Shown here piece by piece: positions 1 through 9,123 of a stretch of 64,000 bases of DNA. The notes below the pieces were generated by a model that did no database searches, was not told the origin of the DNA, and saw only the letters and a program-made list of their open reading frames with translations. Origin of the DNA: Neisseriaceae bacterium JH1-16 (lineage in GTDB: Bacteria; Pseudomonadota; Gammaproteobacteria; Burkholderiales; Chromobacteriaceae); NCBI GenBank assembly GCA_025989215.1, contig JAPDNP010000002.1, positions 1 through 64,000 on the forward strand. Direction: 5' to 3'. The position numbers were made by a program, and so were the translations under genes. Each line of letters opens with the position of its first letter. The stretch's first letter is position 1.

Positions 1-112
1 ATCTTGCGGCATGAGCACCCATTCAAACCAGGCACTCACACCTATCGGTTGTTCGTTCTGTTAAAGAGCAGTTGTTGCTGACTGGCTTCGTTTCGCTGTG
101 TCAGCAGCAGAG
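1..112 (-). other. Leader of an rRNA operon running leftward off the window
   Basis: Read on the minus strand, this stretch follows a strong promoter (113-148) and contains, at 59-70, TGCTCTTTAACA, the boxA antitermination element of rRNA operons. The 16S gene itself would lie to the left of position 1. BoxA also occurs in 16S-23S spacers, but the adjacent promoter makes the 5' leader the better reading. No open reading frame here looks real. Confidence 0.7.
59..70 (-). promoter_or_regulatory. boxA antitermination site
   Basis: The minus strand reads TGCTCTTTAACA, matching the rrn boxA consensus bound by NusB/NusE. It lies about 45 nt downstream of the inferred transcription start. Confidence 0.75.
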
Positions 113-148
113 GAGGCGAACTATACCCCCACCCCTAGCCTCCGTCAA
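113..148 (-). promoter_or_regulatory. Strong sigma-70 promoter, rRNA P1 type
   Basis: On the minus strand, TTGACG (143-148) and TATAGT (120-125) are separated by exactly 17 bp. The discriminator after the -10 is GC-rich (TTCGCC), as in stringently controlled rRNA promoters, and the DNA upstream of the -35 is relatively A/T-rich. Together with the downstream boxA this indicates an rrn operon promoter. Confidence 0.75.
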
Positions 149-298
149 CCGCTTTTCACACAAAAACCCGCAGAATTCGCTAAGCCGTTGATCTACAAAG
201 ACCCCACCGCTCGGCAACGCGCGAACCACCCAGCTACCCCCGGTTTCGACCCAGCTGCGCTGGGCCGAAACGACGGCCGTTTGCCCTCCCTGACAAGC

Positions 299-326
299 AA
301 AAAGGTTGGCCGAAGCCAACCTTTTT
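299..326 (-). terminator. Terminator of tex built on the TTGGCCGAA motif
   Basis: A perfect 12-bp stem AAAAAGGTTGGC/GCCAACCTTTTT closes a CGAA loop. It lies 35 nt past the tex stop codon and has T-runs on both sides, so it can act in both directions. The left arm and loop contain the repeated nonamer TTGGCCGAA (306-314), recalling the way uptake sequences double as terminators in Neisseria. Confidence 0.8.
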
Positions 327-360
327 GCCGTCTACCTCTATTCTATATAGAGGAGCCGTC

Positions 361-2673
361 TCAGCGCTTGAGCAGCTTCGCGAAGGCATCGGCCATCGCC
401 GAGTTGCCCGCCGGCGCTTCCTGACCGCCGCGCCCACCGCCCTGCGGCTTGCCTCCGCCGTTGCCGGCCGGGGCACGCTTGCTGGTGGCGGCGCCGATGT
501 CATCGCTCAGACGCATCGTCAACGCGATGCGCTTGCGCGGGATATCGACTTCAACCACTTTGACCTTGACCACCTGACCAGCCTTGACCACCTTGCGCGG
601 ATCATCGACATAGGTGTTCGACAGCGCCGAGATATGCACCAACCCGTCCTGGTGCACGCCAATGTCGACGAAGGCACCGAAGTTGGCGACGTTGGTCACG
701 ACCCCTTCGAGCACCATGCCGGGCAGCAGGTCCTTCAGATCTTCCACGCCGTCCTGGAAGGTGGCAGTGGTGAACTCCGGTCGCGGGTCACGCCCCGGCT
801 TGTCCAGCTCTTTCAGGATGTCCATCACCGTCGGCAGACCGAAGCGTTCGTCGGTGTAGTCGGTCGGCTTGATGGTCTTGAGGAAGGTCGAATCGCCGAT
901 CAGCGACTTCACCTCGCGACCGCAACGCGAAACGATGCTTTCGACCACCGGGTACGCTTCCGGGTGCACCGAGGAGGCATCGAGCGGGTTGTCGCCGTTC
1001 ATGATGCGCAGGAAACCAGCGGCTTGCTCGAAGGTCTTGTCGCCGAGGCGGCTGACTTTCAGCAGATCGCGACGACTGCGGAACGCGCCATGCTGATCGC
1101 GATGGGCGACGATATTGGCGGCGAGCGTGCTATTGAGCCCGGAGACACGGGTCAGCAGCGGCGCCGAAGCGGTATTGACGTCGACGCCGACCGCGTTCAC
1201 GCAGTCTTCGACCACCGCGTCGAGCGCACGCGCCAGCGAACTCTGGTTGACGTCATGCTGGTACTGGCCGACCCCGATCGACTTCGGGTCGATCTTGACC
1301 AGTTCAGCCAACGGGTCTTGCAGGCGGCGGGCGATCGACACCGCGCCGCGCAGGCTGACGTCGAGCTCCGGAAATTCCTTGGCGGCCAGCTCCGACGCTG
1401 AATACACCGACGCGCCCGCTTCGGACACGACGATCTTGGTCAGCGCCAGCTCCGGATACTTCTTGATCAGTTCCTGAGCGAGCTTGTCGGTCTCGCGGCT
1501 GGCGGTGCCGTTACCGATGGCGATCAGATCGACCTTGTGCTTGCCGCACAGCGCCGCCAGGATCGCGATCGAGCGGTCCCAGTCGTTGCGCGGGGCATGC
1601 GGATAGATGGTCGCGGTGTCGAGCAGCTTGCCAGTATTGTCGACGATGGCAAGCTTGGTACCGGTACGCAGCCCCGGATCGAGACCGAGCGTGGCGCGCG
1701 GGCCGGCCGGGGCGGCCAGCAGCAGGTCGTGCAAGTTGGCCGAAAACACCTTGATCGCTTCGGCATCGGCGGCGTCCTTCAGGCGCGACACCAGCTCGAG
1801 CTCGAGCGACAGGTAGATTTTGGCGCGCCAGCACAGCCGCACCGAATCCAGCAGCCACTTGTCGGCCGGGCGGCCGGCGTCGCGAATGGCGAAGCGCTCG
1901 GCGATCAGCAGCTCATAAGAAGAGCGCTCGGTGATCGGCGTGTCGTCCGGCTGATATTTGAGGCTGAGCGTCAGCACGCCTTCGTTGCGACCGCGCAAGA
2001 GCGCCAGCGCACGGTGCGACGGGGTGGACTTGATCGCTTCGCGATGCTCGAAGTAATCGGAGAACTTGGCGCCCTCGGCCTGCTTGCCGTCAACCACGGC
2101 ACCGGCGAGCTCGCCTTCGTTCCACAGCTTCTCACGCAGGCTGCCGAGCAGCTCGGCGTCTTCGGCGAAGCGTTCGATCAGGATGGCGCGCGCGCCGTCC
2201 AGCGCCGCCTTGGCATCGGCGATGCCGGCTTCGGCATTCAGATACTGTTCGGCCAACGCTTCCGGCTGCTGACTCGGATCGGCCAGCAGGCTGTCGGCCA
2301 GCGGCTCCAGCCCGGCTTCGCGGGCGATCTGAGCGCGGGTGCGGCGCTTGGGCTTGTACGGCAGGTAGATGTCTTCGAGCGTGGTCTTGTTGTCGGCGCC
2401 GTAGAGGGCCGACTCCAGCTCGGGGCTGAGCTTGCCTTGTTCGGCAATGCTCTTGAGGATGGCGTCGCGACGATCGTCGAGCTCGCGCAGGTAGCGCAGG
2501 CGCTCGTCGAGCATGCGCAGCTGGGTGTCGTCCAGCCCGCCGGTGACTTCCTTGCGGTAACGTGCGATGAACGGCACGGTGGCGCCTTCGTCGATCAGAC
2601 CCACCGCGGCGGCGACTTGCGCCTCGCGGACCTTGAGTTCCGCCGCGAGGCGGCTGGCAATGCTTGGCAACAT
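361..2673 (-). CDS. tex: Tex, RNA-binding transcription accessory protein
   Basis: About 770 residues, the usual Tex/YhgF length. The N-terminal Tex region contains the family block [14 protein letters not shown] YqgF/RNase H-like domain follows around residues 325-450 ([13 protein letters not shown]), then tandem helix-hairpin-helix segments around 490-560 ([17 protein letters not shown]), and a C-terminal S1 domain around 640-715 ([16 protein letters not shown]) with a basic Gly-rich tail. Tex proteins bind nucleic acids and affect transcription and rRNA handling. Start choice: ATG at 2673 has an AAAGAG nearby, while ATG at 2691 in the same frame has no Shine-Dalgarno. The gene is monocistronic and ends at the motif-containing terminator. 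Confidence 0.95.
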   Translation of the reverse strand: MLPSIASRLAAELKVREAQVAAAVGLIDEGATVPFIARYRKEVTGGLDDTQLRMLDERLRYLRELDDRRDAILKSIAEQGKLSPELESALYGADNKTTLEDIYLPYKPKRRTRAQIAREAGLEPLADSLLADPSQQPEALAEQYLNAEAGIADAKAALDGARAILIERFAEDAELLGSLREKLWNEGELAGAVVDGKQAEGAKFSDYFEHREAIKSTPSHRALALLRGRNEGVLTLSLKYQPDDTPITERSSYELLIAERFAIRDAGRPADKWLLDSVRLCWRAKIYLSLELELVSRLKDAADAEAIKVFSANLHDLLLAAPAGPRATLGLDPGLRTGTKLAIVDNTGKLLDTATIYPHAPRNDWDRSIAILAALCGKHKVDLIAIGNGTASRETDKLAQELIKKYPELALTKIVVSEAGASVYSASELAAKEFPELDVSLRGAVSIARRLQDPLAELVKIDPKSIGVGQYQHDVNQSSLARALDAVVEDCVNAVGVDVNTASAPLLTRVSGLNSTLAANIVAHRDQHGAFRSRRDLLKVSRLGDKTFEQAAGFLRIMNGDNPLDASSVHPEAYPVVESIVSRCGREVKSLIGDSTFLKTIKPTDYTDERFGLPTVMDILKELDKPGRDPRPEFTTATFQDGVEDLKDLLPGMVLEGVVTNVANFGAFVDIGVHQDGLVHISALSNTYVDDPRKVVKAGQVVKVKVVEVDIPRKRIALTMRLSDDIGAATSKRAPAGNGGGKPQGGGRGGQEAPAGNSAMADAFAKLLKR

Positions 2674-2731
2674 CGGCTCTTTACACTTCATTTGTAAATG
2701 AGCCGTTACTGTAACGGGCTGACGCTGAAAA

Positions 2732-3088
2732 TCAAGCGATCTCGGGCTTGGCGAGCCAGGCTTGCGCCTCTTCGATCGTGCCGAAATGCTCCTGGGTGGT
2801 GTGCGTCATCAGATCCGAAATGCGGGTGGCGAGGCGAATCCATACATCGCTGACCACGATGGCGATGCGACCGAAGTGCCCCTCGTGAGCGCGCACGAAC
2901 TTGAGCTCCTCGAGCGCCATGTCGAGAGTGAAGTCACGCAGCTCCGACAGGTCGAGCAGGATGTCGGGCTTGCCGATCTCGGCGGCCCGCTTGGTCAATG
3001 CCTGCTCGAACAGCTTGAAGTCCGCCAGGGTGAACTCGTTGAACAGCGCAACATCGAGACCGTAGTCCTGCTCGCGAATGGAAATCAT
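2732..3088 (-). CDS. SpoIIAA-like (STAS-fold) protein
   Basis: 118 residues beginning [10 protein letters not shown]. The pattern of alternating strands and helices, with the block [20 protein letters not shown], fits the SpoIIAA-like family (STAS/CRAL-TRIO-like fold), usually small cytoplasmic proteins of unknown role. Start: ATG 3088 is preceded by GGGGAG at good spacing. An upstream in-frame start would add an unlikely extension of about 28 residues. It stands alone between tex and an exporter gene on the same strand. Family assignment is by motif pattern only. Confidence 0.75.
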   Translation of the reverse strand: MISIREQDYGLDVALFNEFTLADFKLFEQALTKRAAEIGKPDILLDLSELRDFTLDMALEELKFVRAHEGHFGRIAIVVSDVWIRLATRISDLMTHTTQEHFGTIEEAQAWLAKPEIA

Positions 3089-3238
3089 GGCATTGCTCCC
3101 CTGTGGTGTGGTCGACTCATGCAACTGTACTCCCATTCTAGCGCCGACAAACGGCGATACGACTGACCGCAATCAAAGCCGCCTGCGCTGACCCCCTTCA
3201 GTAAAACCGAATGCAACAGAACCGGCTGGCCCGGTCGG

Positions 3239-4132
3239 TCAGCGCTGAGCGGCGATCAGGCCGCTGATGATGATCAGCGCAATCGCCAGCACACCGCCGA
3301 AACTCAGCATGTCGCCCCACAGCAGTACGCCGAGCAAGGTGGTCAGCACCACAGTGAGATAGGCAAAGCTGGCCACCAGGTATTTGCGGCCCTCCTTGAA
3401 CGCTCGCGTCATCGCCAGCTGACCCAGCATGCCGGTGGCACCGACGCCGAGCAGCGGCCAGACATTAGCACCGGTCACCGGGCTGAAGCCGCGACCGGCC
3501 TCAACCAGCACGAAGCCGATCAGCGAGGAAATGGCAAAGAACCAGAACACTACCCGCGACGGGGCCTCGCCCATCTGGCCGAGCTCACGCACCTGAAACA
3601 GCGCCATGCCGGCACACGCGCCGGAGCCCAGCCCCATCATCGCGGCGAACCAGGCGTCGGCACTGATGGTTGGCCGAAGCAGCAACACGATGCCGGCGAA
3701 ACCCAGCAGCAAGGCGGTCAGCGTCGAGCGGGTCAGCGGCTCGCGCAGCCGCACCAGACACACCAGCGCGAAGAACAGGGACGAGGTGTAGTTGAGCGTC
3801 ACCGCGGTCGCCAGCGGCAGATGGGTGATCGCGTAGAACAGCAGATACATCGAGGCGTAGCCGATGGCGCTGCGCTTGAGGTGGCCGCGCCACAGCGGGG
3901 TGAGGATCGCGTCGCCACGCCAGCGCATCATCACCCCGAGACACGAAGCGCCGAACAGCGTGCGATAGAACAGCAGCTCCACCGAGCCGAAGCTGGCGGC
4001 GCCGAATTTGACACACACGCTCATCAGCGCGAAGAACAGCGAGGCCACCACCATCCAGCCGGCGCCGAGATGCCCGCTACACAAGCGCTGCCACAGCAGC
4101 GGCCAGCGCACAGCACCACTGACCGAACTCAT
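3239..4132 (-). CDS. EamA-family (DMT) transporter
   Basis: 297 residues with about ten hydrophobic segments arranged as two EamA repeats. The first contains YASMYLLFYAITHLPLATAV and the second ends in LGVLLWGDMLSFGGVLAIAL, a typical EamA/RhaT-like signature. These are inner-membrane metabolite exporters. The substrate cannot be predicted. The start codon overlaps the stop of the preceding gene in an ATGA arrangement, so the two are translationally coupled. A TTGGCCGAA motif (3670-3678) lies inside, read as Arg-Pro-Thr on the coding strand. Confidence 0.85.
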   Translation of the reverse strand: MSSVSGAVRWPLLWQRLCSGHLGAGWMVVASLFFALMSVCVKFGAASFGSVELLFYRTLFGASCLGVMMRWRGDAILTPLWRGHLKRSAIGYASMYLLFYAITHLPLATAVTLNYTSSLFFALVCLVRLREPLTRSTLTALLLGFAGIVLLLRPTISADAWFAAMMGLGSGACAGMALFQVRELGQMGEAPSRVVFWFFAISSLIGFVLVEAGRGFSPVTGANVWPLLGVGATGMLGQLAMTRAFKEGRKYLVASFAYLTVVLTTLLGVLLWGDMLSFGGVLAIALIIISGLIAAQR

Positions 4133-4650
4133 CGCTTCACCACGGTCAGCGACTGGCAGATCGACTCCAGCGCATGGCGATAGGTCTTGTACTCGGAGGC
4201 GTTGGCAGCACAGCGCGCCTCGAGCAGGCGGCTCTTATCGAGGCGCTGCTGCACCAGGCGCACCCGCTGCAGAATCCACAGGTCGGACGTAACGAAATGG
4301 CCGACGCGGAAATCCGCCTCCAGCCGGCCGGCCTTGGCGTTGAGCTTCACCGCAGTCGCCGGCTCGCGGTCGTCGTCGGCGCGGCGCAACTGCCGCGCGG
4401 TACGCTCCAGCGACTCGCCGGACGAGAAACGGCGCTGGCTGATCACCACCTCGATCGCGGCGCGTTCGCGCTCGTCGGCCTTGGGCGGCACCACCTTGAT
4501 GCGACGTTCGCCCTCGACCAAGATCGGGCGCACCTTCCAGCCAGCGGGAACATTGATGCGCACCGGCAGGCGCGGATCAGTATAGCTCGCGGCCCAAACC
4601 GGGCTGGCGACCAGCAGCAAGGACAGGACGAGACGACGCGGGATCTGCAT
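4129..4650 (-). CDS. Small exported protein of unknown function
   Basis: 173 residues starting MQIPRRLVLSLLLVASPVWA, a clear Sec signal peptide with probable cleavage after VWA. The mature part has no motif I recognise. It is rich in charged residues, with Cys residues near the C-terminus (EARCAANAS and SICQSL) that could form a disulfide. It overlaps the downstream EamA gene by 4 nt, suggesting co-expression. No convincing Shine-Dalgarno precedes ATG 4650. The hairpin just upstream (4671-4701) separates it from the oxygenase gene, so a promoter must lie in this short gap or transcription reads through. Confidence 0.7.
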   Translation of the reverse strand: MQIPRRLVLSLLLVASPVWAASYTDPRLPVRINVPAGWKVRPILVEGERRIKVVPPKADERERAAIEVVISQRRFSSGESLERTARQLRRADDDREPATAVKLNAKAGRLEADFRVGHFVTSDLWILQRVRLVQQRLDKSRLLEARCAANASEYKTYRHALESICQSLTVVKR

Positions 4651-4670
4651 GAACGGGAGACGTGAAATGA

Positions 4671-4701
4671 AAAAGGCGCGGACCCTATGGCCGCGCCTTT
4701 T
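4671..4701 (-). terminator. Terminator of the Rieske oxygenase gene
   Basis: An 11-bp stem AAAAGGCGCGG/CCGCGCCTTTT with a 9-nt loop ends in a T-run on the minus strand, 24 nt past the stop codon at 4725. Confidence 0.8.
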
Positions 4702-4724
4702 CATTGTGCCCTGCCGATGGCGAA

Positions 4725-5834
4725 TTAGCCAGCCAGCGCCTCGCCGAGCTTTCTGCGATAGAACTCGTGGAAGTGCTGCATGCCGTCTTCCATCGGCGAC
4801 TGGTAGGGACCGACCTCGGACTGGCCGGCCAGCCACAGCGCCTTGCGGCCCTCGTGCATGCGCAGGCAGATTTCGTCGTCTTCCTTGGCCGTCTCGAAGT
4901 AGGCAGCCTGTTCGGCAGCGATGAAATCCGGCTCGAACCAGACGATTTCCTCCGGATAGTAGAACTCGGTGATCACCGTGCACTTTTCCGGACCGCGCGG
5001 GATCGCCACGCTGACCACCAGCACATGCGGATACCACTCGATCATGATGTTCGGGTAGTAGACCAGCCAGATCGCGCCGTAGTCCGGCTGGCTGTCGCGG
5101 TACTGATCGAGCACCTGCTCGTGCCAGTCGCCGTAGACCTTGGAACCGCTGCGCGCCAGGCGATTTTTCACGCCGACGGTCTGCACATGGTACTGCGCGC
5201 CCCACTCCCACTTCAGATCGCCGCAGTCGACGAAATTGCCCAGCCCCGGGTGGAACGGGTCGACGTGATAGTCCTCCGAATACACCTCGATGAAGGTCTT
5301 CCAGTTGAAGTCGTAGTCGGTGGCGTGCGCGCTGTGGAAGGCGAAGCCGTCGAAGTTCAGATGTTTGGCTACGCCGAGACGAGCGAGGTCGGCGGCTACG
5401 TCGCGCTCGGCGTCGAACAGCAGGCCGTTCCAGTTGGTCAACCGGGTCTGCTGCAGGTTCAGGCACGGCGTCTCGGGGAAGTGCGGCGCACCGATCAGCT
5501 GGCCCTGGTTGTCGTAGGTCCAGCCGTGCAGATTGCAGACAATGTGATTGCCGTTGCCGCGCCCCTGATAGATCAGCGCCTGACGGTGACGGCAGACATT
5601 GGACAGCAGCTTCACCTCGCCGCCGACGTGCTTGAGCATCTTGCCGTGGCCAAGCCAGGCCAGCGTCTGGTAGTCGCCCTCGTTCGGCACCATCAGCGTA
5701 TGGCCGAAATAGCGCGGGGCGTCGCCGAACAGCAACTGCTGCTCGAGTTGGTAGAAATCGGGATCGAAATAGGTATGAACCGGCAACTGGGCAGATGAAA
5801 CTGCGAGCCGTTGCGCGGAAGCCAGATCAGACAT
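4725..5834 (-). CDS. Rieske [2Fe-2S] ring-hydroxylating oxygenase, alpha subunit
   Basis: 369 residues. The Rieske centre is visible as CRH (CRHRQAL) and CNLH (CNLHGWTYD). The C-terminal catalytic domain has the mononuclear iron pattern EDYHVDPFHPG, in which two histidines follow the bridging acidic residue. This is the architecture of oxygenases acting on aromatics or quaternary amines such as choline and betaine. No beta subunit, ferredoxin or reductase gene is adjacent, so partners and substrate are unknown. Start: ATG 5834 has GGAGGT about 10 nt upstream. An in-frame extension to 5966 is not needed. Confidence 0.85.
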   Translation of the reverse strand: MSDLASAQRLAVSSAQLPVHTYFDPDFYQLEQQLLFGDAPRYFGHTLMVPNEGDYQTLAWLGHGKMLKHVGGEVKLLSNVCRHRQALIYQGRGNGNHIVCNLHGWTYDNQGQLIGAPHFPETPCLNLQQTRLTNWNGLLFDAERDVAADLARLGVAKHLNFDGFAFHSAHATDYDFNWKTFIEVYSEDYHVDPFHPGLGNFVDCGDLKWEWGAQYHVQTVGVKNRLARSGSKVYGDWHEQVLDQYRDSQPDYGAIWLVYYPNIMIEWYPHVLVVSVAIPRGPEKCTVITEFYYPEEIVWFEPDFIAAEQAAYFETAKEDDEICLRMHEGRKALWLAGQSEVGPYQSPMEDGMQHFHEFYRRKLGEALAG

Positions 5835-6311
5835 TATTCCCACACCTCCATGGTAGAAGGGATAAGACCAGCCGAATCTCGCTCTTAACGAGTTACGGAA
5901 ACCAAACAGACCGGAGCGGCAAGCGCCTAGCATCGCAGGCGAATCAAGGTGTTGCCACACCGGCACAGGGGGGAGGATTCTACCCGAATCCCCCGGGGGG
6001 GCAAGCGATTTTTACCCCGCATGGGAGGGGCGGGGCCAAAAGCGGACAATTCCCCCCAAAAAACGACAAAAACACCAGGGGTTTTCATTACAAAACAGAC
6101 CATTGCGCCGCTGCCTCCGGCAACTTCCCCCGCTTTGCCCTCGCCCTTGGCGACGCCTGCTGTGATCCATCTACGACTCGATTTATGACAGCTTCGCCAC
6201 TGCACAAAATCGAGCAATTGCCTTAATCAAACACTTGTTTTACATTTCGATGGCCTCGGCATAAATCCAAAAACAAAAGCCCCTCCAAGCACACTACAAA
6301 GGAAGCCCGCC
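5835..6311. other. Non-coding gap with poly-G/poly-C tracts
   Basis: No plausible gene. It must hold the divergent promoters of the Rieske oxygenase and the chemoreceptor. Between about 5968 and 6065 there are several homopolymer runs of G or C of 5-7 nt and A-runs of up to 6. An A/T-richer stretch at 6220-6300 precedes the chemoreceptor start. Confidence 0.6.
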
Positions 6312-7805
6312 ATGTCGCTCGCTAAACTGGCAGAGTGGTTTATTCCCGAACAGGTCAGGCTGGACAACGATGCGGTGCTGCGCGCCCGCACCGTGGTCAG
6401 CGTGGCGCTCACCGCGGGCATCATCGCCCCCTTGTTCGCGCTGGAATACTTCAAGCTACATCACCCTGCGATGGGCTACGGCATCATGTCGGGCGGTGCC
6501 GGGCTGCTGCTCGGCGCGGTGCTGATGCGCCTGACCGGCTCGGTGCGTTTCACCGGCGAATTCGTCACCGGCTGCATGTACGCGATGGTCTGTTGGATGG
6601 TGTATGTGAACGGCGGCATCCTCTCCACCAGTGCCTGCTGGTTCGCCTCGATCCCTTTTGCGGCGATCTTCGTCGGCGGGCGCAAGTCGGGGCTGGTCTG
6701 GTCGGGGCTGACCTTTGTCGCGATCGGCGTGATCCTGGCACTGTCGACCGAGCCGGGCTGGCTACCGCCGACGCCGATTCCGCGCAGCGAACTGCCGGTG
6801 CTGCAGGCCAAATCGCTGATCGGCCTGTCGGTGATCGTATTGACGCTAGCACTCGCCTACGACCGCGCCAAGACGCAGGGCTTCGCCAAACTCGACGCGG
6901 CACGCGCCGAGGCCGAGCAGGCATCGCTGGCGATGAAGCAGATGATGGAGCAAGTGACCCACTCGCTGCGCCAGGCGTCCAGCGCCAGCCGCGAGATCGC
7001 CGGAAGCACCACCCAGATGGCCGACACCATGAGCGGCCAGCGCCGCCGCGCTGAGGCGATGGTCGCCACTACCCAGCAGATGGCGGTGCTCACCCATCAA
7101 AACGCCGAGCAATCGCACACCGCCACCGATATGGCGCGCCAGGCCGGCGAAGCCGCCAGCTCGGGCGGCGAGGCGATGGATGCCGCGGTGACCCAACTGA
7201 ACCAGGCGCGCACCGTGATCGGCGCCGCCGCAGAGCGACTGGAAGAACTCGGGGAGCGCAGCGCCGAGGTCAACAGCATCGTGCAATTGATCCGCGACAT
7301 CGCCGACCAGACCAATATGCTGGCGCTGAACGCGGCGATCGAGGCGGCACGCGCCGGCGAGCAGGGCCGCGGCTTCGCGGTGGTAGCCGACGAGGTGCGC
7401 AAGTTGGCCGAACGCACCCAGAACGCCACGATCGACATCGAGAGCAAGATCCAGCTGATTGTCGACGGCACCAACCAGGCGCTGCTGGCGATGCGCGACG
7501 GCAATGCGCAGATGCGCTCCGGCCGCGAACACACCGTCGCCGCGCAGGAGCGGCTGTCCGGCATCATCGCCGGCACCCACGAGCTGGCGCGACTACTGAC
7601 CGAGGTGTCACAGGCCGAGGCGACGCAGAACCAAGGCTTCGCCCGCTTCGCCAACGACATCAACTCGGTCGGCGAAGCGACCCGCGCATTGTCCGGCGAA
7701 ACCGACACCATCGCCGACGCCACCCGGCGCTTGAACGCATTGATGGCCGAGCTGGGTGAATCGGCACACCGTTTCCGCCAGCAGCACAACGGGTTGCCGG
7801 CCTGA
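6312..7805 (+). CDS. Methyl-accepting chemotaxis protein with membrane-embedded sensor
   Basis: 497 residues. The first 180 contain about six hydrophobic segments with short loops and no sizeable periplasmic domain, so sensing is probably within the membrane. The cytoplasmic signalling domain carries the highly conserved hairpin tip ([20 protein letters not shown]) around residue 335-355, which contacts CheA and CheW. No HAMP domain is evident after the last membrane segment. Start ATG 6312 is preceded by GGAAG. The gene has its own terminator. A TTGGCCGAA motif (7404-7412) encodes Leu-Ala-Glu in the KLAERT segment. Confidence 0.92.
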   Translation: MSLAKLAEWFIPEQVRLDNDAVLRARTVVSVALTAGIIAPLFALEYFKLHHPAMGYGIMSGGAGLLLGAVLMRLTGSVRFTGEFVTGCMYAMVCWMVYVNGGILSTSACWFASIPFAAIFVGGRKSGLVWSGLTFVAIGVILALSTEPGWLPPTPIPRSELPVLQAKSLIGLSVIVLTLALAYDRAKTQGFAKLDAARAEAEQASLAMKQMMEQVTHSLRQASSASREIAGSTTQMADTMSGQRRRAEAMVATTQQMAVLTHQNAEQSHTATDMARQAGEAASSGGEAMDAAVTQLNQARTVIGAAAERLEELGERSAEVNSIVQLIRDIADQTNMLALNAAIEAARAGEQGRGFAVVADEVRKLAERTQNATIDIESKIQLIVDGTNQALLAMRDGNAQMRSGREHTVAAQERLSGIIAGTHELARLLTEVSQAEATQNQGFARFANDINSVGEATRALSGETDTIADATRRLNALMAELGESAHRFRQQHNGLPA

Positions 7806-7827
7806 ATCGAAGCAGTTATCCGCGTCA

Positions 7828-7850
7828 GGGCGCCACACGGCGCCCTTTCT
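7828..7850 (+). terminator. Terminator after the first chemoreceptor gene
   Basis: GGGCGCC/GGCGCCC stem with ACAC loop followed by TTTCT, 22 nt after the stop codon. Confidence 0.8.
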
Positions 7851-7956
7851 CATTGCGGCCAGGCGACTGTTATGATGGACCGATATGCCGGAACAAAATA
7901 GCGGGCCATTGGGTCCGAACCTGCTTTTGACACCAACAAGAACCCAAGCCCACGCC

Positions 7957-9075
7957 ATGTCCACCACCCCCATGACTTCCCGCCGCGATTTCTTGCGCTT
8001 CGGCACCGCGCTGGCCGGGCTGGGGATTCTGCAAGGATGCAGCACCGCCGTGACCCCGACCGCCCCCACCATCGCCCCGAGCAGTCCTACTCCGCCACAG
8101 CCCCAGAACGGCGTCAGCCTGCGCCTGATCGCCCCGTCCGGCCCGTCGGCCGATGCGGCGCAATGCGCCCGCGCGCTCGACCGGCTGAACCGTGCCGGCT
8201 TCAGCGTCAGCAACAGCGAGTGCCTGTTGCGACGCTTTCAGCGCTTTGCCGGCACCGACGCCGAACGGCTGGCCGACGTCAATAACTTGGCCGGCAGCCG
8301 GCCGGCGCCGAAGCTGATCCTCGCCGCGCGCGGCGGCTATGGGGTGATGCGCCTGCTGCCTAAGATCGACTATGCGCGGCTGTGTCCCTTGCTGAAGGAG
8401 TCGGGCAGCCTGTTGGTCGGCTACAGCGATATCACCGCGCTGCAGCTGGCGCTGCTGGCCAAGGGCGGCGTGCCGAGCTTCGCCGGGCCGATGGCCTACA
8501 GCGACTTCGGTTCGGCCAACCCGAGCAGCTATACCCTGGAGCAGTTCCGCCTGGTCACCACCCAGCCGGGCTGGCAGCTGCGCGTCAACCGGCCGTTCTC
8601 GCCGACGCTAAAGGCCGAGGGGCTGTTCTGGGGCGGCAACCTGTCGGTGGTAGCGGCGCTGGCCGGCACGCCCTACCTGCCCAATGTGAAGGGCGGCATC
8701 CTGTTCCTGGAGGACACCGGCGAGCAGCCGTACCGGGTCGAGCGGATGCTGCAGCAGCTGTTTCTGGCCGGCGTGCTGCAACAGCAGAAGGCGATCTTGC
8801 TGGGCGACTTCAAGACCGACAAGCTGATCGACTACTACGACCCGGGCTACACCATCGGCACCGTGGCCGCGCAGATCGAACAGGAAACCGGCGTACCGGT
8901 GCTGCAGGGGGTGCCGTTCGGCCATATCCACGACAAGACCACCCTGCCGCTGGGCGTGATGGCGCAGCTAGACAGCGATGTGCAGGGCTACACGCTGCGC
9001 TTCGGGGACTATCCGACGCTGTCGACCGAAGGGCTGCAGTTCGACCAGTTGCGCACGAACGGCGCCACGTTCTAA
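7957..9075 (+). CDS. ldcA: LD-carboxypeptidase (S66 family), exported lipoprotein form
   Basis: 372 residues. The N-terminus has a twin-arginine-like motif (SRRDFLRFG) and a lipobox (GILQGC), so it is probably a Tat- or Sec-exported lipoprotein, whereas E. coli LdcA is cytoplasmic. The S66 triad is visible: nucleophile Ser in VGYSDIT, Glu in LEDTGE and His in GHIHDKTT, along with ARGGYG. The enzyme removes the terminal D-Ala from muropeptide tetrapeptides during peptidoglycan recycling or remodelling. Start ATG 7957 is chosen because it places the signal peptide at the N-terminus. The earlier start at 7885 would add 24 residues in front of it. Confidence 0.9.
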   Translation: MSTTPMTSRRDFLRFGTALAGLGILQGCSTAVTPTAPTIAPSSPTPPQPQNGVSLRLIAPSGPSADAAQCARALDRLNRAGFSVSNSECLLRRFQRFAGTDAERLADVNNLAGSRPAPKLILAARGGYGVMRLLPKIDYARLCPLLKESGSLLVGYSDITALQLALLAKGGVPSFAGPMAYSDFGSANPSSYTLEQFRLVTTQPGWQLRVNRPFSPTLKAEGLFWGGNLSVVAALAGTPYLPNVKGGILFLEDTGEQPYRVERMLQQLFLAGVLQQQKAILLGDFKTDKLIDYYDPGYTIGTVAAQIEQETGVPVLQGVPFGHIHDKTTLPLGVMAQLDSDVQGYTLRFGDYPTLSTEGLQFDQLRTNGATF

Positions 9076-9096
9076 ATCGGCGAACAGCTATGCAAG

Positions 9097-9118
9097 ACAG
9101 CCGCCCTAGGGCGGCTGT
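9097..9118. terminator. Bidirectional terminator between ldcA and the anti-sigma gene
   Basis: Perfect 22-nt palindrome ACAGCCGCCC/GGGCGGCTGT. It lies between convergent genes, 22 nt after the ldcA stop and 6 nt before the 3' end of the anti-sigma gene. It has no long T-run. Confidence 0.65.
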
Positions 9119-9123
9119 GTCGT

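Noticed and set aside
7310-7365. Near-identical DNA at 7300-7430 and 13550-13685
   Set aside because: This is the conserved signalling tip of two chemoreceptors, not a mobile or structural repeat.
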